This document shows, in pieces, positions 35,650 to 44,988 of a DNA stretch of 64,000 nucleotides. The notes under the pieces are model-generated. The model was not told the origin of the DNA. It was given only the letters and a program-made list of their open reading frames with translations, and searched no databases. Numbering within the stretch: position 1 is the first letter of the stretch; each line of letters opens with the position of its first letter. The position numbers and the translations under genes are program-made. Source of the DNA: CBDCVO01 sp965223085 (GTDB lineage Bacteria; Pseudomonadota; Gammaproteobacteria; Ga0077536); contig OZ244981.1 of NCBI GenBank assembly GCA_965223085.1, forward strand, positions 3,782,001 through 3,846,000. The letters are read 5' to 3'.

Positions 35650-38376
35650 ATGAAGCAGTCTTCCTACTTCTTCGACGGTAAGCTCGAACCGCCCCAATTG
35701 ACTCAGGAGGTGGTGGACCGCTCGCGCCTGTTCGCCCGCACAAACCACGTACCGGGGCCACGGCTTACCGTAGTCGAAGCCCCGGCCGGCTACGGCAAGA
35801 CCACGTTATTGACTCAATGGTATTTAGCGCTGTGCGCCGGTGGCATTCGCGCCGGCTGGTTGTCAGTTGACAGTAACGATAATGATCCGTGTGAATTAGT
35901 TCGCTATTTGCTGCTCGCAGTCGCAAAAGGCGGAATACCGTTCGGAGAGTTGACTCCCGCTATGCATGGCGGCTTTGACAATATCCGGCCGCGGGCGGGT
36001 GCGGCAACGCTGCTCTCACGAGTCAAAGCATTCGAACGGCCTTTCGTATTATTCATCGACGACCTTCATAAGGTGGAAGCACCGCCGTGCCACGACTTTC
36101 TCGATACGTTGGTATCGAACAGCCCCTCAAACCTCTTCACCGTGATCTCGACTCGGCACCGACCAAAGATGAACCTGGCGCACTTAGCCACTCAAAATCA
36201 ATTGCTCGTTATCGATTCAGACGACTTACGCTTTTCATTGCTTGAAGGTAGACAGTTCCTGCGGGGCGAATTCACCGAGGAGGATGTCCGCGTACTAATC
36301 GCGCGCACAGAGGGTTGGCCAGTAGCGCTGCGTTTGCTGCGAACCTCCAAGAACCTCGTCACGGCTTCACTTATCGAACTACCTAGCGATCACAAGATCG
36401 ATTTGGGGACTTATTTAGCAGAACAAGTTTTTGTGAAACTTCCAACCGAGCAGCAAGACTTCTTGATGCTGACCAGTTTGCCAAGCCAGATCAACGGTGA
36501 GTTAGCCAACCTTCTGACACAACGCGCGGATAGTTGGGAGATGTTGGAGCGCATCGAACGGAATAACCTGTTGCTGTTACCGGTCGACGGTCAGCGGACC
36601 TGGTACAGATATCACGATCTGTTCCGTGACTTCCTTAGAGAGCGACTCAAACGCAAACCTGGCGTGTTGATTAAGCAATTGCATGAATCGATCGCCGAGT
36701 GGTTGGCGGACAAAAAACTGTTTTCGGCTGCTTTGACACACAGCATGGAAGCGAGTGACTACGAGCTAACGGCCAGGTTGCTCGAGCGGGCGGGTGGCTG
36801 GCGGGTGGGACTCAGAGGCGGCATGTCGTTTCTCCGTCGGGTCAGTGCTATCCCGAACGACATCATCGAACAGTATCCGCTGGCCCGCCTAGCGTTGGTA
36901 TACCACCTCATGCAAACCAGTGAGATCCGGCGTGCGCGCGAGGTCTTCGAGGAATTTAGACGGGACTCGGCCGATTTTACCCGCTGGCTAGGTGACGAAC
37001 TCGATCCCGTTGTTCGGCTAGAGAGCCATATCATCGAGTTAGGGATCCTGCTCTACGAAGACATGCCGATAAAATCGGAGTTTCTGCATGCGATCCGCAC
37101 CGAGATCGCCGCGCACAGAGATATCGATCCATTGCTGCAAACGCTAGTGGAAAAAAATTTTTATATTTTCGCGTTCTATGATGATGGCCAATACCAGCGA
37201 TGTGTAGAACTCGGTGAAATCGCCATCGCTGAATTTGAACAACAACGAGCGTTGTATGCATTGAACTACGTAAATTTCTATGTTGGCCTAGCGTACTTTC
37301 ACTTGGGCCGCCTGCAGAAGGCCTTAGAATACTTTCACCGCGCCACAGATTTTGCATCCCGCTATTTTCCGGACGATTACCATGTTCTGATCGCGAAGAT
37401 TTTGGTCGGCCAAGTACGTTACCAAATGAATCAAACCGATGAAGCGCGACGCGAAGTCATGGGCGCCATGGCGCAACTTCCGCGCAATATGGACGGGTGG
37501 ATACCGTGTTTTGAGACAGCCTACACGATCGCCACTCGGTTGAAGGTAATCGATGGCGATTCAGCGGGCGCTTTTGCAACCCTAAACGAAGGACAGACGT
37601 TTGCAAGTTCGCTGGGTTTAAGACGCTTATGGACGCGACTTGAAATCCAGCGTATTGCCGAACTGGTACGACGGGGTGAGTTGGAGACAGCAGAGCAGTT
37701 ATTACACCAAGGAGAGCTGCGTGACTTGTGCGGCGAAGGTAAAGACAGCGTCTATTTTTCGTGCCGGAATTATCAAGAACTATGCTTAGCGAAGGCGCGT
37801 TTGTTAATACGGCAGGATAAATGTGAGGAAGCGCTTGTTCGATTGCAGCAAGTACAGACGTTTGCGGGTGCGCGTGAGCACGTGTCGGCATGGGTGCTCG
37901 AAGCTACTGCGTACCTCACCAACGGGAACGACGAATCGGCCCTTGATGCCATCCAGCGGGCCATCACACAGGCAGAAGAAAATTATTGCATACGGGCGAT
38001 ATTGGATGAAATCGATTACTTGCTACCGCTGCTACAGTACGCGGACGTCGAGCGCGCTGATATTAAAACGGAGATACAGCGTGGCCTAGCCGCGTTCCGA
38101 GTGAAATGGGCGGAACGTTCTCGCGATGATGATATGGGGCGCAGCTTAGCAATCGAGGCGGGCGATGACATCAACGCGGGCGCGCGACTCACGCCACGCG
38201 AGCGTGACGTCCTGGATTTATTGGCGGACGGCATGTCGAGCAAGGAAATAGCCAATGATCTTGGCATCGCCGAGAGTACGGTTAGATCCTACCGTAAAAC
38301 CTTGTATCAAAAGCTTAACGCGGGCAAACGATCCCAAGCGATCGAAAATGCCCGAAAATTGGCGCTGCTGCAGTAA
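35650..38376 (+). CDS. MalT-like STAND regulator with LuxR helix-turn-helix
   Basis: The 908-residue protein has Walker A APAGYGKTTLLTQW (about 43-56) and Walker B FVLFIDDLHK. A winged-helix/TPR-like helical middle follows (about 350-820; e.g. YVGLAYFHLGRLQKALEYFH), and the C-terminus is LTPRERDVLDLLADGMSSKEIANDLGIAESTVRSYRKTLYQKL. ATP plus inducer drives multimerisation and DNA binding in this class. It stands between the divergent TonB receptor gene and the molybdenum-hydroxylase genes, so it is the probable activator of both; the inducer is unknown. Confidence 0.92.
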   Translation: MKQSSYFFDGKLEPPQLTQEVVDRSRLFARTNHVPGPRLTVVEAPAGYGKTTLLTQWYLALCAGGIRAGWLSVDSNDNDPCELVRYLLLAVAKGGIPFGELTPAMHGGFDNIRPRAGAATLLSRVKAFERPFVLFIDDLHKVEAPPCHDFLDTLVSNSPSNLFTVISTRHRPKMNLAHLATQNQLLVIDSDDLRFSLLEGRQFLRGEFTEEDVRVLIARTEGWPVALRLLRTSKNLVTASLIELPSDHKIDLGTYLAEQVFVKLPTEQQDFLMLTSLPSQINGELANLLTQRADSWEMLERIERNNLLLLPVDGQRTWYRYHDLFRDFLRERLKRKPGVLIKQLHESIAEWLADKKLFSAALTHSMEASDYELTARLLERAGGWRVGLRGGMSFLRRVSAIPNDIIEQYPLARLALVYHLMQTSEIRRAREVFEEFRRDSADFTRWLGDELDPVVRLESHIIELGILLYEDMPIKSEFLHAIRTEIAAHRDIDPLLQTLVEKNFYIFAFYDDGQYQRCVELGEIAIAEFEQQRALYALNYVNFYVGLAYFHLGRLQKALEYFHRATDFASRYFPDDYHVLIAKILVGQVRYQMNQTDEARREVMGAMAQLPRNMDGWIPCFETAYTIATRLKVIDGDSAGAFATLNEGQTFASSLGLRRLWTRLEIQRIAELVRRGELETAEQLLHQGELRDLCGEGKDSVYFSCRNYQELCLAKARLLIRQDKCEEALVRLQQVQTFAGAREHVSAWVLEATAYLTNGNDESALDAIQRAITQAEENYCIRAILDEIDYLLPLLQYADVERADIKTEIQRGLAAFRVKWAERSRDDDMGRSLAIEAGDDINAGARLTPRERDVLDLLADGMSSKEIANDLGIAESTVRSYRKTLYQKLNAGKRSQAIENARKLALLQ

Positions 38377-38415
38377 TCACCGTGACACTAGACTTAAGAA
38401 GAGCAGGCGATGTGC

Positions 38416-38436
38416 GGGATCAAATCCCCCCTTTTT
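38416..38436 (+). terminator. Weak intrinsic terminator after the regulator gene
   Basis: A five-base stem gggat-caa-atccc (38416-38428) is followed by ccc and five T (38432-38436). The stem is short, so efficiency is doubtful, but the place, 40 bases after the regulator stop and 63 before the next ATG, is right. Confidence 0.35.
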
Positions 38437-38498
38437 GCCGGTGGTCGGCTAGACGTTCCTGACATCTAATTTATATAGTGTGTTTCACAGCACAGCGT

Positions 38499-39362
38499 AT
38501 GGAATTTACATCAGCACGTTCAATCGAAGCTGCCACAGAGGTGTTGGGGAAGTTTGGCACCGATACCTGTATCCTCGCTGGAGGCACCGATGTCATGGTG
38601 CAGTTGGAGCGGGGCGAAATCGTTGCGAGAAAATTGCTTCATATTGAAAAGATCGCCGCGCTGCGTCGCATCGAGTCCAACAGCGTGATCGAAATTGGTG
38701 CACTATGCAGCCACCGAGCCTTAGCGATCGCTACCGAACTCAATCATATCCACGCTTTGCAGCAAGCAGCTGCAGGGGTCGGCGGTTGGCAGACACAGCA
38801 GGTCGGCACCCTCGGCGGAAATATTTGCAACGCGTCGCCGGCGGCGGACACGATCCCACCGCTGCTCGTCCATGATGCCCGCGTTGCATTAGTGTCGTAT
38901 CCCGATCAGGAGCGTACCCTACCGTTGAGCGCGTTCGTAGTTGGCCGACGCCACATAGATCGCGCGCCGAACGAGCTTTTGTCACACGTGCTCATCGAAC
39001 CTGCCCCGGCTCGGACATTCGATACCTACGTTAAGGTGGGTAGAAGATCGGCGATGGAAATCGCCATTGTTGGTTTAGCGATACGCCTGACGTTATTAGA
39101 CGATTACACAACGATCTCTGATATGCGCATTGCCGTTTGTGCCGTCGGACCGGTGCCGAGGCGCTTGCCAGACGTCGAACCTCTATTTATTGGTCAACGT
39201 CCGAACGACGAATTATTCATCGCGGCAAGCGCAGAAATGAGTAAACATATCGCGCCAATAGACGATGTAAGGGGATCGGCAGCTTATCGTCGGCGCGTGC
39301 TCGCGGGTGTACTAAAACACGCGGTTGGATCCTGCCTCCAAAAAGCGGGCGGCGGGTCATAA
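38499..39362 (+). CDS. Molybdenum hydroxylase, FAD-binding (medium) subunit
   Basis: The 287-residue FAD subunit of the xanthine dehydrogenase/CO dehydrogenase family has the flavin motifs CILAGGTDVMVQL and QQVGTLGGNICNASPAADTIP, and the C-terminal CODH_FAD_C domain around YVKVGRRSAMEIAIVGLA. It takes electrons from the iron-sulfur subunit and passes them to NAD or a quinone. The ATG at 38499 starts exactly at MEFTSA; a GTG at 38478 would add seven residues not found in the family. First gene of a tight three-gene set. Confidence 0.93.
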   Translation: MEFTSARSIEAATEVLGKFGTDTCILAGGTDVMVQLERGEIVARKLLHIEKIAALRRIESNSVIEIGALCSHRALAIATELNHIHALQQAAAGVGGWQTQQVGTLGGNICNASPAADTIPPLLVHDARVALVSYPDQERTLPLSAFVVGRRHIDRAPNELLSHVLIEPAPARTFDTYVKVGRRSAMEIAIVGLAIRLTLLDDYTTISDMRIAVCAVGPVPRRLPDVEPLFIGQRPNDELFIAASAEMSKHIAPIDDVRGSAAYRRRVLAGVLKHAVGSCLQKAGGGS

Positions 39363-39364
39363 AG

Positions 39365-39832
39365 ATGCAGTTGAATTTTACCGTCAACGGCCGCCCCGAA
39401 CGCCTCGATATCGAAGCGCATGAAACATTGCTTGATGCGTTACGCAATCGCTTGCATCTGACGGGTACAAAAGATGGGTGTCGAGAAGGGGAGTGCGGCG
39501 CGTGTACCGTGCTCGTTGATGGTCGTCCCGTTGACGCGTGCATCTATGCAGCGATGGCGTGCGAGGATAGTGACGTGGAAACAATTGAAGGCCTGTCGAA
39601 CGATGATCAATTGACCGCATTACAACACGCGTTCGTCACCGCCGGCGGTGTGCAATGTGGGTTCTGTACGCCAGGTTTTATCATGATGTTGACCGCATTG
39701 CTGCGACAACACCCGCAGCCGAGTGAGGCACAGATACGTGAAGCAATTTCGGGCAATATATGCCGCTGCACCGGTTATACTCAAATTGTCGAGGCAGTGC
39801 AGCGCGCTACGGCAAAGCGGGCGCCAACATGA
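39365..39832 (+). CDS. Molybdenum hydroxylase, 2Fe-2S (small) subunit
   Basis: The 155-residue protein has the plant-type cluster CREGECGACTVLVDGRPVDAC in the N-terminal half. The second cluster follows in the helical half, in CGFCTPGFIMM and ISGNICRCTGY. Both clusters are complete. It relays electrons from the molybdenum site to FAD. Two bases separate it from the preceding stop, and its own stop overlaps the next ATG (ATGA). Confidence 0.95.
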   Translation: MQLNFTVNGRPERLDIEAHETLLDALRNRLHLTGTKDGCREGECGACTVLVDGRPVDACIYAAMACEDSDVETIEGLSNDDQLTALQHAFVTAGGVQCGFCTPGFIMMLTALLRQHPQPSEAQIREAISGNICRCTGYTQIVEAVQRATAKRAPT

Positions 39833-42129
39833 GCCTGATTGGGAACAGCGTTACGCGTACAGACGCCATTACCAAAGTGAATGGCACTGCAGAATACACC
39901 GGGGATTACGTCGAAGCCGACCTCTTACATGGTGCCTTGCTCAGAGCGCCATTGGCAGCCGGCAAGATCCGCAGGCTTAACTGCGCGAAGGCGAAATCGA
40001 TGCCCGGCGTACGCGCTATCGTCACGGCTGCAGATACACCAGGATCGCTCGCCGGCTGGGTGTTGCGAGAACAGCCGCTATTTGCCGCGGACTGCGTGCG
40101 CTACGAAGGCGAACCGATAGCAGGCGTCATTGCTGACACCTTACAACAGGCGCGCGCGGCGCTCGCGACCATCGAGCTCAATATCGACGCGACACCGGCA
40201 GTGGGCGACATCGACACTGCGCTGTGCAAGAACGCACCGCTAGTGCATCCGGATTGGCAAACCTACGTACCCGTAAGCGGGACAGACCACCCTCGTTACG
40301 GCAACGTTGCCGCAGAACTCAATGCGGAATCGCCTGGCGTCGACGACGCTTTCGCCGGCGCCTATAAAGTGATCAACGATACGATTGTGAGTGAGCGTCA
40401 ATATCAAGCCTACATCGAGCCCAAAAGCGTTATCGGCATCTATCGCGGCGGGCGTTATATCGTTCACACGGGCCATCAATATCCATTTAACGCACGCGAT
40501 CGGATAGCACAGTTCCTCGACCTGCGCGCATCCGCGGTACGCGTAATTGGTCACACGATCGGTGGGGGTTTTGGTGGCAAGCTGGATGCTAGCCTGGAAC
40601 CTTACGCGGCCTTCATGTCCAAGTTTGTCGATGGGCGACCCGTCAAGCTGATCAATTCTCGTGCGGAGGATATGCTGACGTGTCCGTGTCGTGAAAATGC
40701 CCGGGTTAGGATCCGCTCCGCACTCGATACCAACGGCGCAGTACTCGCACGTGAAGTCATCTGCGAGATGGATAATGGTGCTTACACCGGAGAGATGGCG
40801 TGGATGCCAAGCGTCGTTTTTCATATGGCCGGCGCACCCTATCGAGCCCCTAAAGTGCGCGTTAAAGTTCGGCTTGTCTATACCAACACTGCACCGACCG
40901 GCGCCATGCGTGGCGTGAGCGGGGTCTATGTGGCGGCCGCCATGGAACGGCACATGGAACATATTGCCGCTGAGTTTGGCATCGATTCACGTGAGTATCG
41001 CCTGGGTCAAACGCTGAAAAGCGGCGCTAAGCTGCTCAATGAACAAACCCTAGATGATGCGGATATTCTTAACGAGGCTTTCGAACGACTTGAGCAACAC
41101 GCGCCGTGGCACCGGTTGCGCGCAAATAAGCAACCCTACCAAGGCATAGGGATCGGCGCCGCCGTTTGGCTTACGAATCCAATGCCGGGCGCGATTCATC
41201 TCAAGCTGAACGAAGACGGCACAATCACCGCGGTCACCTGCGCCAACGATAATGGTTCGGGCGCGGTCGCTATGGGCCTCACCCAGATCATTGCTGAGAA
41301 CCTCAGCATCGGCGTCGACGATGTCATCGTCACGATGCCTGATACGGACATTGCCGGCTATGACGGTGGTTCCCAGGGCAGCCGTACGACCCATATCGTG
41401 GGTCGGGCGGCCGCTGATGCCGCGCAAGAATTAAAACAGAAAATTTTCGCCACGAGCGCGGGATTGCTCGAGGCGAATCCCGGTGATTTAGAACTTGCCG
41501 AGGGCGAGGTCAGAGTGAAAGGCGTGCCGAGTTTACGCCTATCAATGCAGGATGTCGCTCTGGCTGGTACGTGGGGAAGCGGTCCTTTGACAGGCAGCGG
41601 GAGCTACACAACACCACCGCCAGTGTTTAATTCAAGTTGTGCGAGTGGCTTACTATTTCCGTTTTTTCCGACGCCGACTTACCACGTCCACCTCGCGCAA
41701 GTTGAGGTCGATCCCGTAACCGGTAACGTTAGAGTCTTGCGGTACATCGTCGTGCAAGAGGTAGGGCGAGCCATAAACCCAAGCGGCATCAAAGGTCAGA
41801 TCCAAGGCGCCGTGGCCCAAGGTATTGGGCATGCTTTGTATGAGAGTCTGCGGATAGCGGAAAGCCGTTATGTAGAACGTAGCTTAGAAGCCTACCGTCT
41901 GCCGTTGGCCGTCGATATGCCTGACGTCGAGATCATCACCATGGAGCACCCTGACACGGCTGGCCCGTACGGTGCGAAGGGCGTGGGCGAGCCGGCGATC
42001 GTACCGGTACCGGGGGTGATTTTGAATGCCGTCAGCGACGCTGTCGGCGCACCTTTCAACACCATCCCGATCACGCCGGAGGCGGTCTTAGAAGCGATTC
42101 ACCATGCACAACACACGGGGAGTCCGTAG
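39829..42129 (+). CDS. Molybdenum hydroxylase, molybdopterin (large) subunit
   Basis: The 766-residue subunit begins SVTRTDAITKVNGTAEYTGD, has the cofactor-binding GGGFGGKLDASLEPYAAF and GAMRGVSGVYVAAAMERHMEH, and ends with the catalytic Glu in GPYGAKGVGEPA. It hydroxylates carbon next to a ring nitrogen, or an aldehyde, using water. The loop is AMRGVSGVY rather than the AYRGAGRP of CO dehydrogenase, so an N-heterocycle or aldehyde is more likely than CO. The ATG at 39829 is chosen from the ATGA overlap; homology begins there. Mo-cofactor insertion genes (xdhC) are not in the window. Confidence 0.93.
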   Translation: MSLIGNSVTRTDAITKVNGTAEYTGDYVEADLLHGALLRAPLAAGKIRRLNCAKAKSMPGVRAIVTAADTPGSLAGWVLREQPLFAADCVRYEGEPIAGVIADTLQQARAALATIELNIDATPAVGDIDTALCKNAPLVHPDWQTYVPVSGTDHPRYGNVAAELNAESPGVDDAFAGAYKVINDTIVSERQYQAYIEPKSVIGIYRGGRYIVHTGHQYPFNARDRIAQFLDLRASAVRVIGHTIGGGFGGKLDASLEPYAAFMSKFVDGRPVKLINSRAEDMLTCPCRENARVRIRSALDTNGAVLAREVICEMDNGAYTGEMAWMPSVVFHMAGAPYRAPKVRVKVRLVYTNTAPTGAMRGVSGVYVAAAMERHMEHIAAEFGIDSREYRLGQTLKSGAKLLNEQTLDDADILNEAFERLEQHAPWHRLRANKQPYQGIGIGAAVWLTNPMPGAIHLKLNEDGTITAVTCANDNGSGAVAMGLTQIIAENLSIGVDDVIVTMPDTDIAGYDGGSQGSRTTHIVGRAAADAAQELKQKIFATSAGLLEANPGDLELAEGEVRVKGVPSLRLSMQDVALAGTWGSGPLTGSGSYTTPPPVFNSSCASGLLFPFFPTPTYHVHLAQVEVDPVTGNVRVLRYIVVQEVGRAINPSGIKGQIQGAVAQGIGHALYESLRIAESRYVERSLEAYRLPLAVDMPDVEIITMEHPDTAGPYGAKGVGEPAIVPVPGVILNAVSDAVGAPFNTIPITPEAVLEAIHHAQHTGSP

Positions 42130-42135
42130 CGTGGA

Positions 42136-42151
42136 CCTCGATAAGTCGAGG
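42136..42151. other. Small hairpin after the molybdenum-hydroxylase genes
   Basis: cctcga-taag-tcgagg is a perfect six-base stem with a four-base loop, seven bases after the large-subunit stop. There is no T-tract, so it may be an mRNA-stability hairpin or Rho-related rather than an intrinsic terminator. Confidence 0.3.
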
Positions 42152-42236
42152 CATCCTGCGCGAAGATTTTATCGTGCGGCGTGCTTTTGGTGTATGCCGT
42201 TGATCGTATTTTTGCAATAGCTGTGAGGAAAGGCCG

Positions 42237-43802
42237 ATGCAGATCGGTGTAGATGTTGGCGGCACCAATACCGACGCAGTGCTCATGGATGGCGAGCGAG
42301 TGGTAGCAACGATTAAAACGCCAACGGCCGCGGATGTGGGCTCGGGTATCATTGGTGCCGTATCGGCCATGCTCGATCGCACGGATGCTGGTAAGCGCGT
42401 TATCGATAGCGTCATGATCGGCACCACCCAATTCACCAATGCGTTTGTCGAACGTGATCGCTTGATAAAAGTCGGCGTCATCCGCCTAGGTTTGCCCGCC
42501 TCGAGCAGCTTGCTTCCGTTCGTCGATTGGCCCGAGGATCTCGTACAGCTAATCAATAGTGAGGCGATGTTAGCGCACGGCGGCTATCAGTTTGATGGTC
42601 AGCCTATCGCCGCGTTCGATGAGGAAGAAATTCGCAATATCGCCCGCGGCTTCCGGGCGAAGGGGGTTAAATCCATCGCCTTATCGTGCGTGTTTGCGCC
42701 CGTATGCGACGAGATGGAGAAGCGCGCTGCTGCGATTGTAGGTGCAGAAATCCCCGGAGCGAAGATCTCGAAGTCGAGCGAGATCGGGCGCGTTGGCCTC
42801 GTCGAGCGAGAAAACGCCACGATCATAAACGCGTCGCTGGCAGAATTGGCGGATTTCATCATCGAAGCGTTTTACGGTGCCTTTGAGGAACTGCATATTG
42901 ACGCACCGCTGTTCATCAGCCAAAACGACGGGACGGTGATGTCACCGGAACACGCGCGCAAGTATCCGGTTTTGACCTTCGCTTCGGGACCCACGAATAG
43001 CATGCGGGGCGCTGCTTTCTTATCGGGTTTGAAAGAAGCCATTGTGGTTGATATCGGTGGCACAACCACAGATGTTGGGGTCATCGCTGGCGGGTTTCCG
43101 CGTGAATCATCGATTTCAGTCGATATCGGTGGGGTGCGTACCAATTTCCGCATGCCGGACATTCTCGCGATCGGATTGGGGGGCGGCAGCTTAGTTGAGT
43201 TCAAGGCCGATGGCGCACGCGTTGGCCCGCAATCGGTGGGGTACGAGTTAATGCGCAAAGCATACGTATTTGGCGGCGACACGCTGACCGCTACTGATAT
43301 CGTCGTCGCGGCTGGGGTCGCTAGTATCGGTGATCCCAAAGGCGTTGCAGACCTCAATGAGGTTCATGTCGTTGCGGCGATGGACGTGATCCACGCGAGC
43401 GTCGAGGAAGCTTTGGACAAAGTAAAAACCGCCGCGGGCGATGCAGATGTCGTGCTCGTTGGTGGCGGATCGATATTGATAAATCGCCCCCTACGCGGTG
43501 CGTCCCGCGTGCACATCCCAGAACACGCCGATGTTGCCAATGCGATTGGCGCGTCCTTAGCGCAAGTCAGCGGTGAAGTCGATCGTGTGTTCTCATACGA
43601 GCGTGATGGGCGAGAACAGGCGCTCGACGTGGCGAAGCATGAGGCCATCGACCTAGCCGTGCGCGCCGGCTCCAGAAAAGAAACAGTGGAAATTATCGAT
43701 GTGGAGGAACTACCGCTCGCTTATTTACCCGGTGGCTCAGTTCGTCTTCGCGTCAAAGCGGTTGGCGACCTAGACCATAGAGCAGAAGCGTCGCAGGCAT
43801 GA
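42237..43802 (+). CDS. Hydantoinase A-like (HyuA/OplaH family) protein
   Basis: The 521-residue actin-like ATPase-fold protein has the N-terminal phosphate loop MQIGVDVGGTNTDAVLMDG, a second phosphate motif IVVDIGGTTTDVGVIAGG and GLGGGSLVEF. It belongs to the family of ATP-dependent hydantoinases, oxoprolinases and acetophenone carboxylases. It is shorter than full HyuA (about 650-700 residues). No HyuB partner follows; the next gene is a DUF917 protein, a common companion of these short HyuA proteins. It has a good ribosome site (gaggaaagg). ATP-driven opening of a cyclic amide is the likely role, but the substrate is unproven. Confidence 0.85.
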   Translation: MQIGVDVGGTNTDAVLMDGERVVATIKTPTAADVGSGIIGAVSAMLDRTDAGKRVIDSVMIGTTQFTNAFVERDRLIKVGVIRLGLPASSSLLPFVDWPEDLVQLINSEAMLAHGGYQFDGQPIAAFDEEEIRNIARGFRAKGVKSIALSCVFAPVCDEMEKRAAAIVGAEIPGAKISKSSEIGRVGLVERENATIINASLAELADFIIEAFYGAFEELHIDAPLFISQNDGTVMSPEHARKYPVLTFASGPTNSMRGAAFLSGLKEAIVVDIGGTTTDVGVIAGGFPRESSISVDIGGVRTNFRMPDILAIGLGGGSLVEFKADGARVGPQSVGYELMRKAYVFGGDTLTATDIVVAAGVASIGDPKGVADLNEVHVVAAMDVIHASVEEALDKVKTAAGDADVVLVGGGSILINRPLRGASRVHIPEHADVANAIGASLAQVSGEVDRVFSYERDGREQALDVAKHEAIDLAVRAGSRKETVEIIDVEELPLAYLPGGSVRLRVKAVGDLDHRAEASQA

Positions 43803-43812
43803 GCGTCCTCGT

Positions 43813-44904
43813 ATGAACGTCGATAAACAGTGGCTCACGGATTTTGCGCGCGGTGCGGCGTTTCTGGGTGCGGGTGGCGGTGGCGACCCTTATGTCGGAC
43901 GCTTGATGTTGCAGCAAGAAATCGCAGCGGACGGGACGCCAAACCTCGTTGAGACCGAGTCGGTGCGCGACGAAGCCTTATGTGTGCCCGTGGCCACGAT
44001 GGGCGCGCCGACCGTATTCACGGAACGCGTGCCGAACGTAGATGCGACAATCGCTGCCATACAAGAGATAGAGAAAATAAAAAGGCAAAAAGTCGAATAC
44101 ATCGTGTTGGCGGAAGCGGGTGGGATTAACGCTACGCTGCCGCTCGTAGTCGCCGCCGCTATGGGTTTGCCGGTGGTCGATTGCGACGGCATGGGGCGCG
44201 CATTCCCCGAGTTGCAGATGGTAACTTTCAGCATCTATGGTATTCCTGCGTCCCCAGTCGTACTCACGAACGACGAAGGCGATAAGGTGGTCGTCCATGG
44301 GCGGAACAATAAGTCGGCGGAAAACCTCGCCCGTGTCGTGTGCACAGCAATGGGTGCCATGGCACAAATCGCTTTATATCCACTCACCGGCCGACAATTA
44401 AAACAGAGCGGGGTCCGAGGCACTGTGCGTCTGGCGCATCGCATTGGGGCCAGCATCAGCACAGCGCGGGAAAAACACGTAGATCCTTTCGCGGCGTTGG
44501 TCGACTTTTTCCAACAATCGAATATCCAACGTTGCGCTAAAGTTCTGTTCGACGGGAAAGTTGTCGAACTGAGGCGCGAAACCCGTCGCGGCTTCGCGGT
44601 GGGGGAAGTGATTTTGGGATCTCTCGAACAAAAAAACCGCCAATGTACAATTGAATTTCAAAATGAGTTCCTACTCGCGCAGGACAATGGGGCGGTGCGC
44701 GCACTCGTGCCAGATATTATTTCGCTTTTAGATCGAGAAACGGCCGAACCGATCACGACCGACCAACTAAAATACGGGCAACGCGTTAAGGTAGTTGCAC
44801 TTAGCGTACCGCAAATTATGCGCACACCCGAGGCATTGGCGACCTTTGGTCCGACGGCCTTCGGCATCACGCATCCTTACGTGCCCCTCGAGGAGTTAGA
44901 CTAA
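43813..44904 (+). CDS. DUF917 / S-methyl-thiohydantoin-desulfurase-like protein
   Basis: The 363-residue protein has the N-terminal LTDFARGAAFLGAGGGGDPYVGRLM and the segment EAGGINATLPLVVAAAMGLPVVDCDGMGRAFPE, which identify DUF917 (Pfam now describes it as the S-Me-THD domain). One member removes the methylthio group of S-methyl thiohydantoin in ergothioneine breakdown; others have no known function. It starts ten bases after the HyuA stop. Its pairing with HyuA and a Mo hydroxylase suggests a step on a five-membered N-heterocycle. Confidence 0.85.
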   Translation: MNVDKQWLTDFARGAAFLGAGGGGDPYVGRLMLQQEIAADGTPNLVETESVRDEALCVPVATMGAPTVFTERVPNVDATIAAIQEIEKIKRQKVEYIVLAEAGGINATLPLVVAAAMGLPVVDCDGMGRAFPELQMVTFSIYGIPASPVVLTNDEGDKVVVHGRNNKSAENLARVVCTAMGAMAQIALYPLTGRQLKQSGVRGTVRLAHRIGASISTAREKHVDPFAALVDFFQQSNIQRCAKVLFDGKVVELRRETRRGFAVGEVILGSLEQKNRQCTIEFQNEFLLAQDNGAVRALVPDIISLLDRETAEPITTDQLKYGQRVKVVALSVPQIMRTPEALATFGPTAFGITHPYVPLEELD

Positions 44905-44988
44905 TAACCCTGTCGATGTTTAGCGTCCGCAATGTAAACGACGATTTGCGCGGATCTACCGTGCGCCACAAAGAGGGCTGAGGTAGCG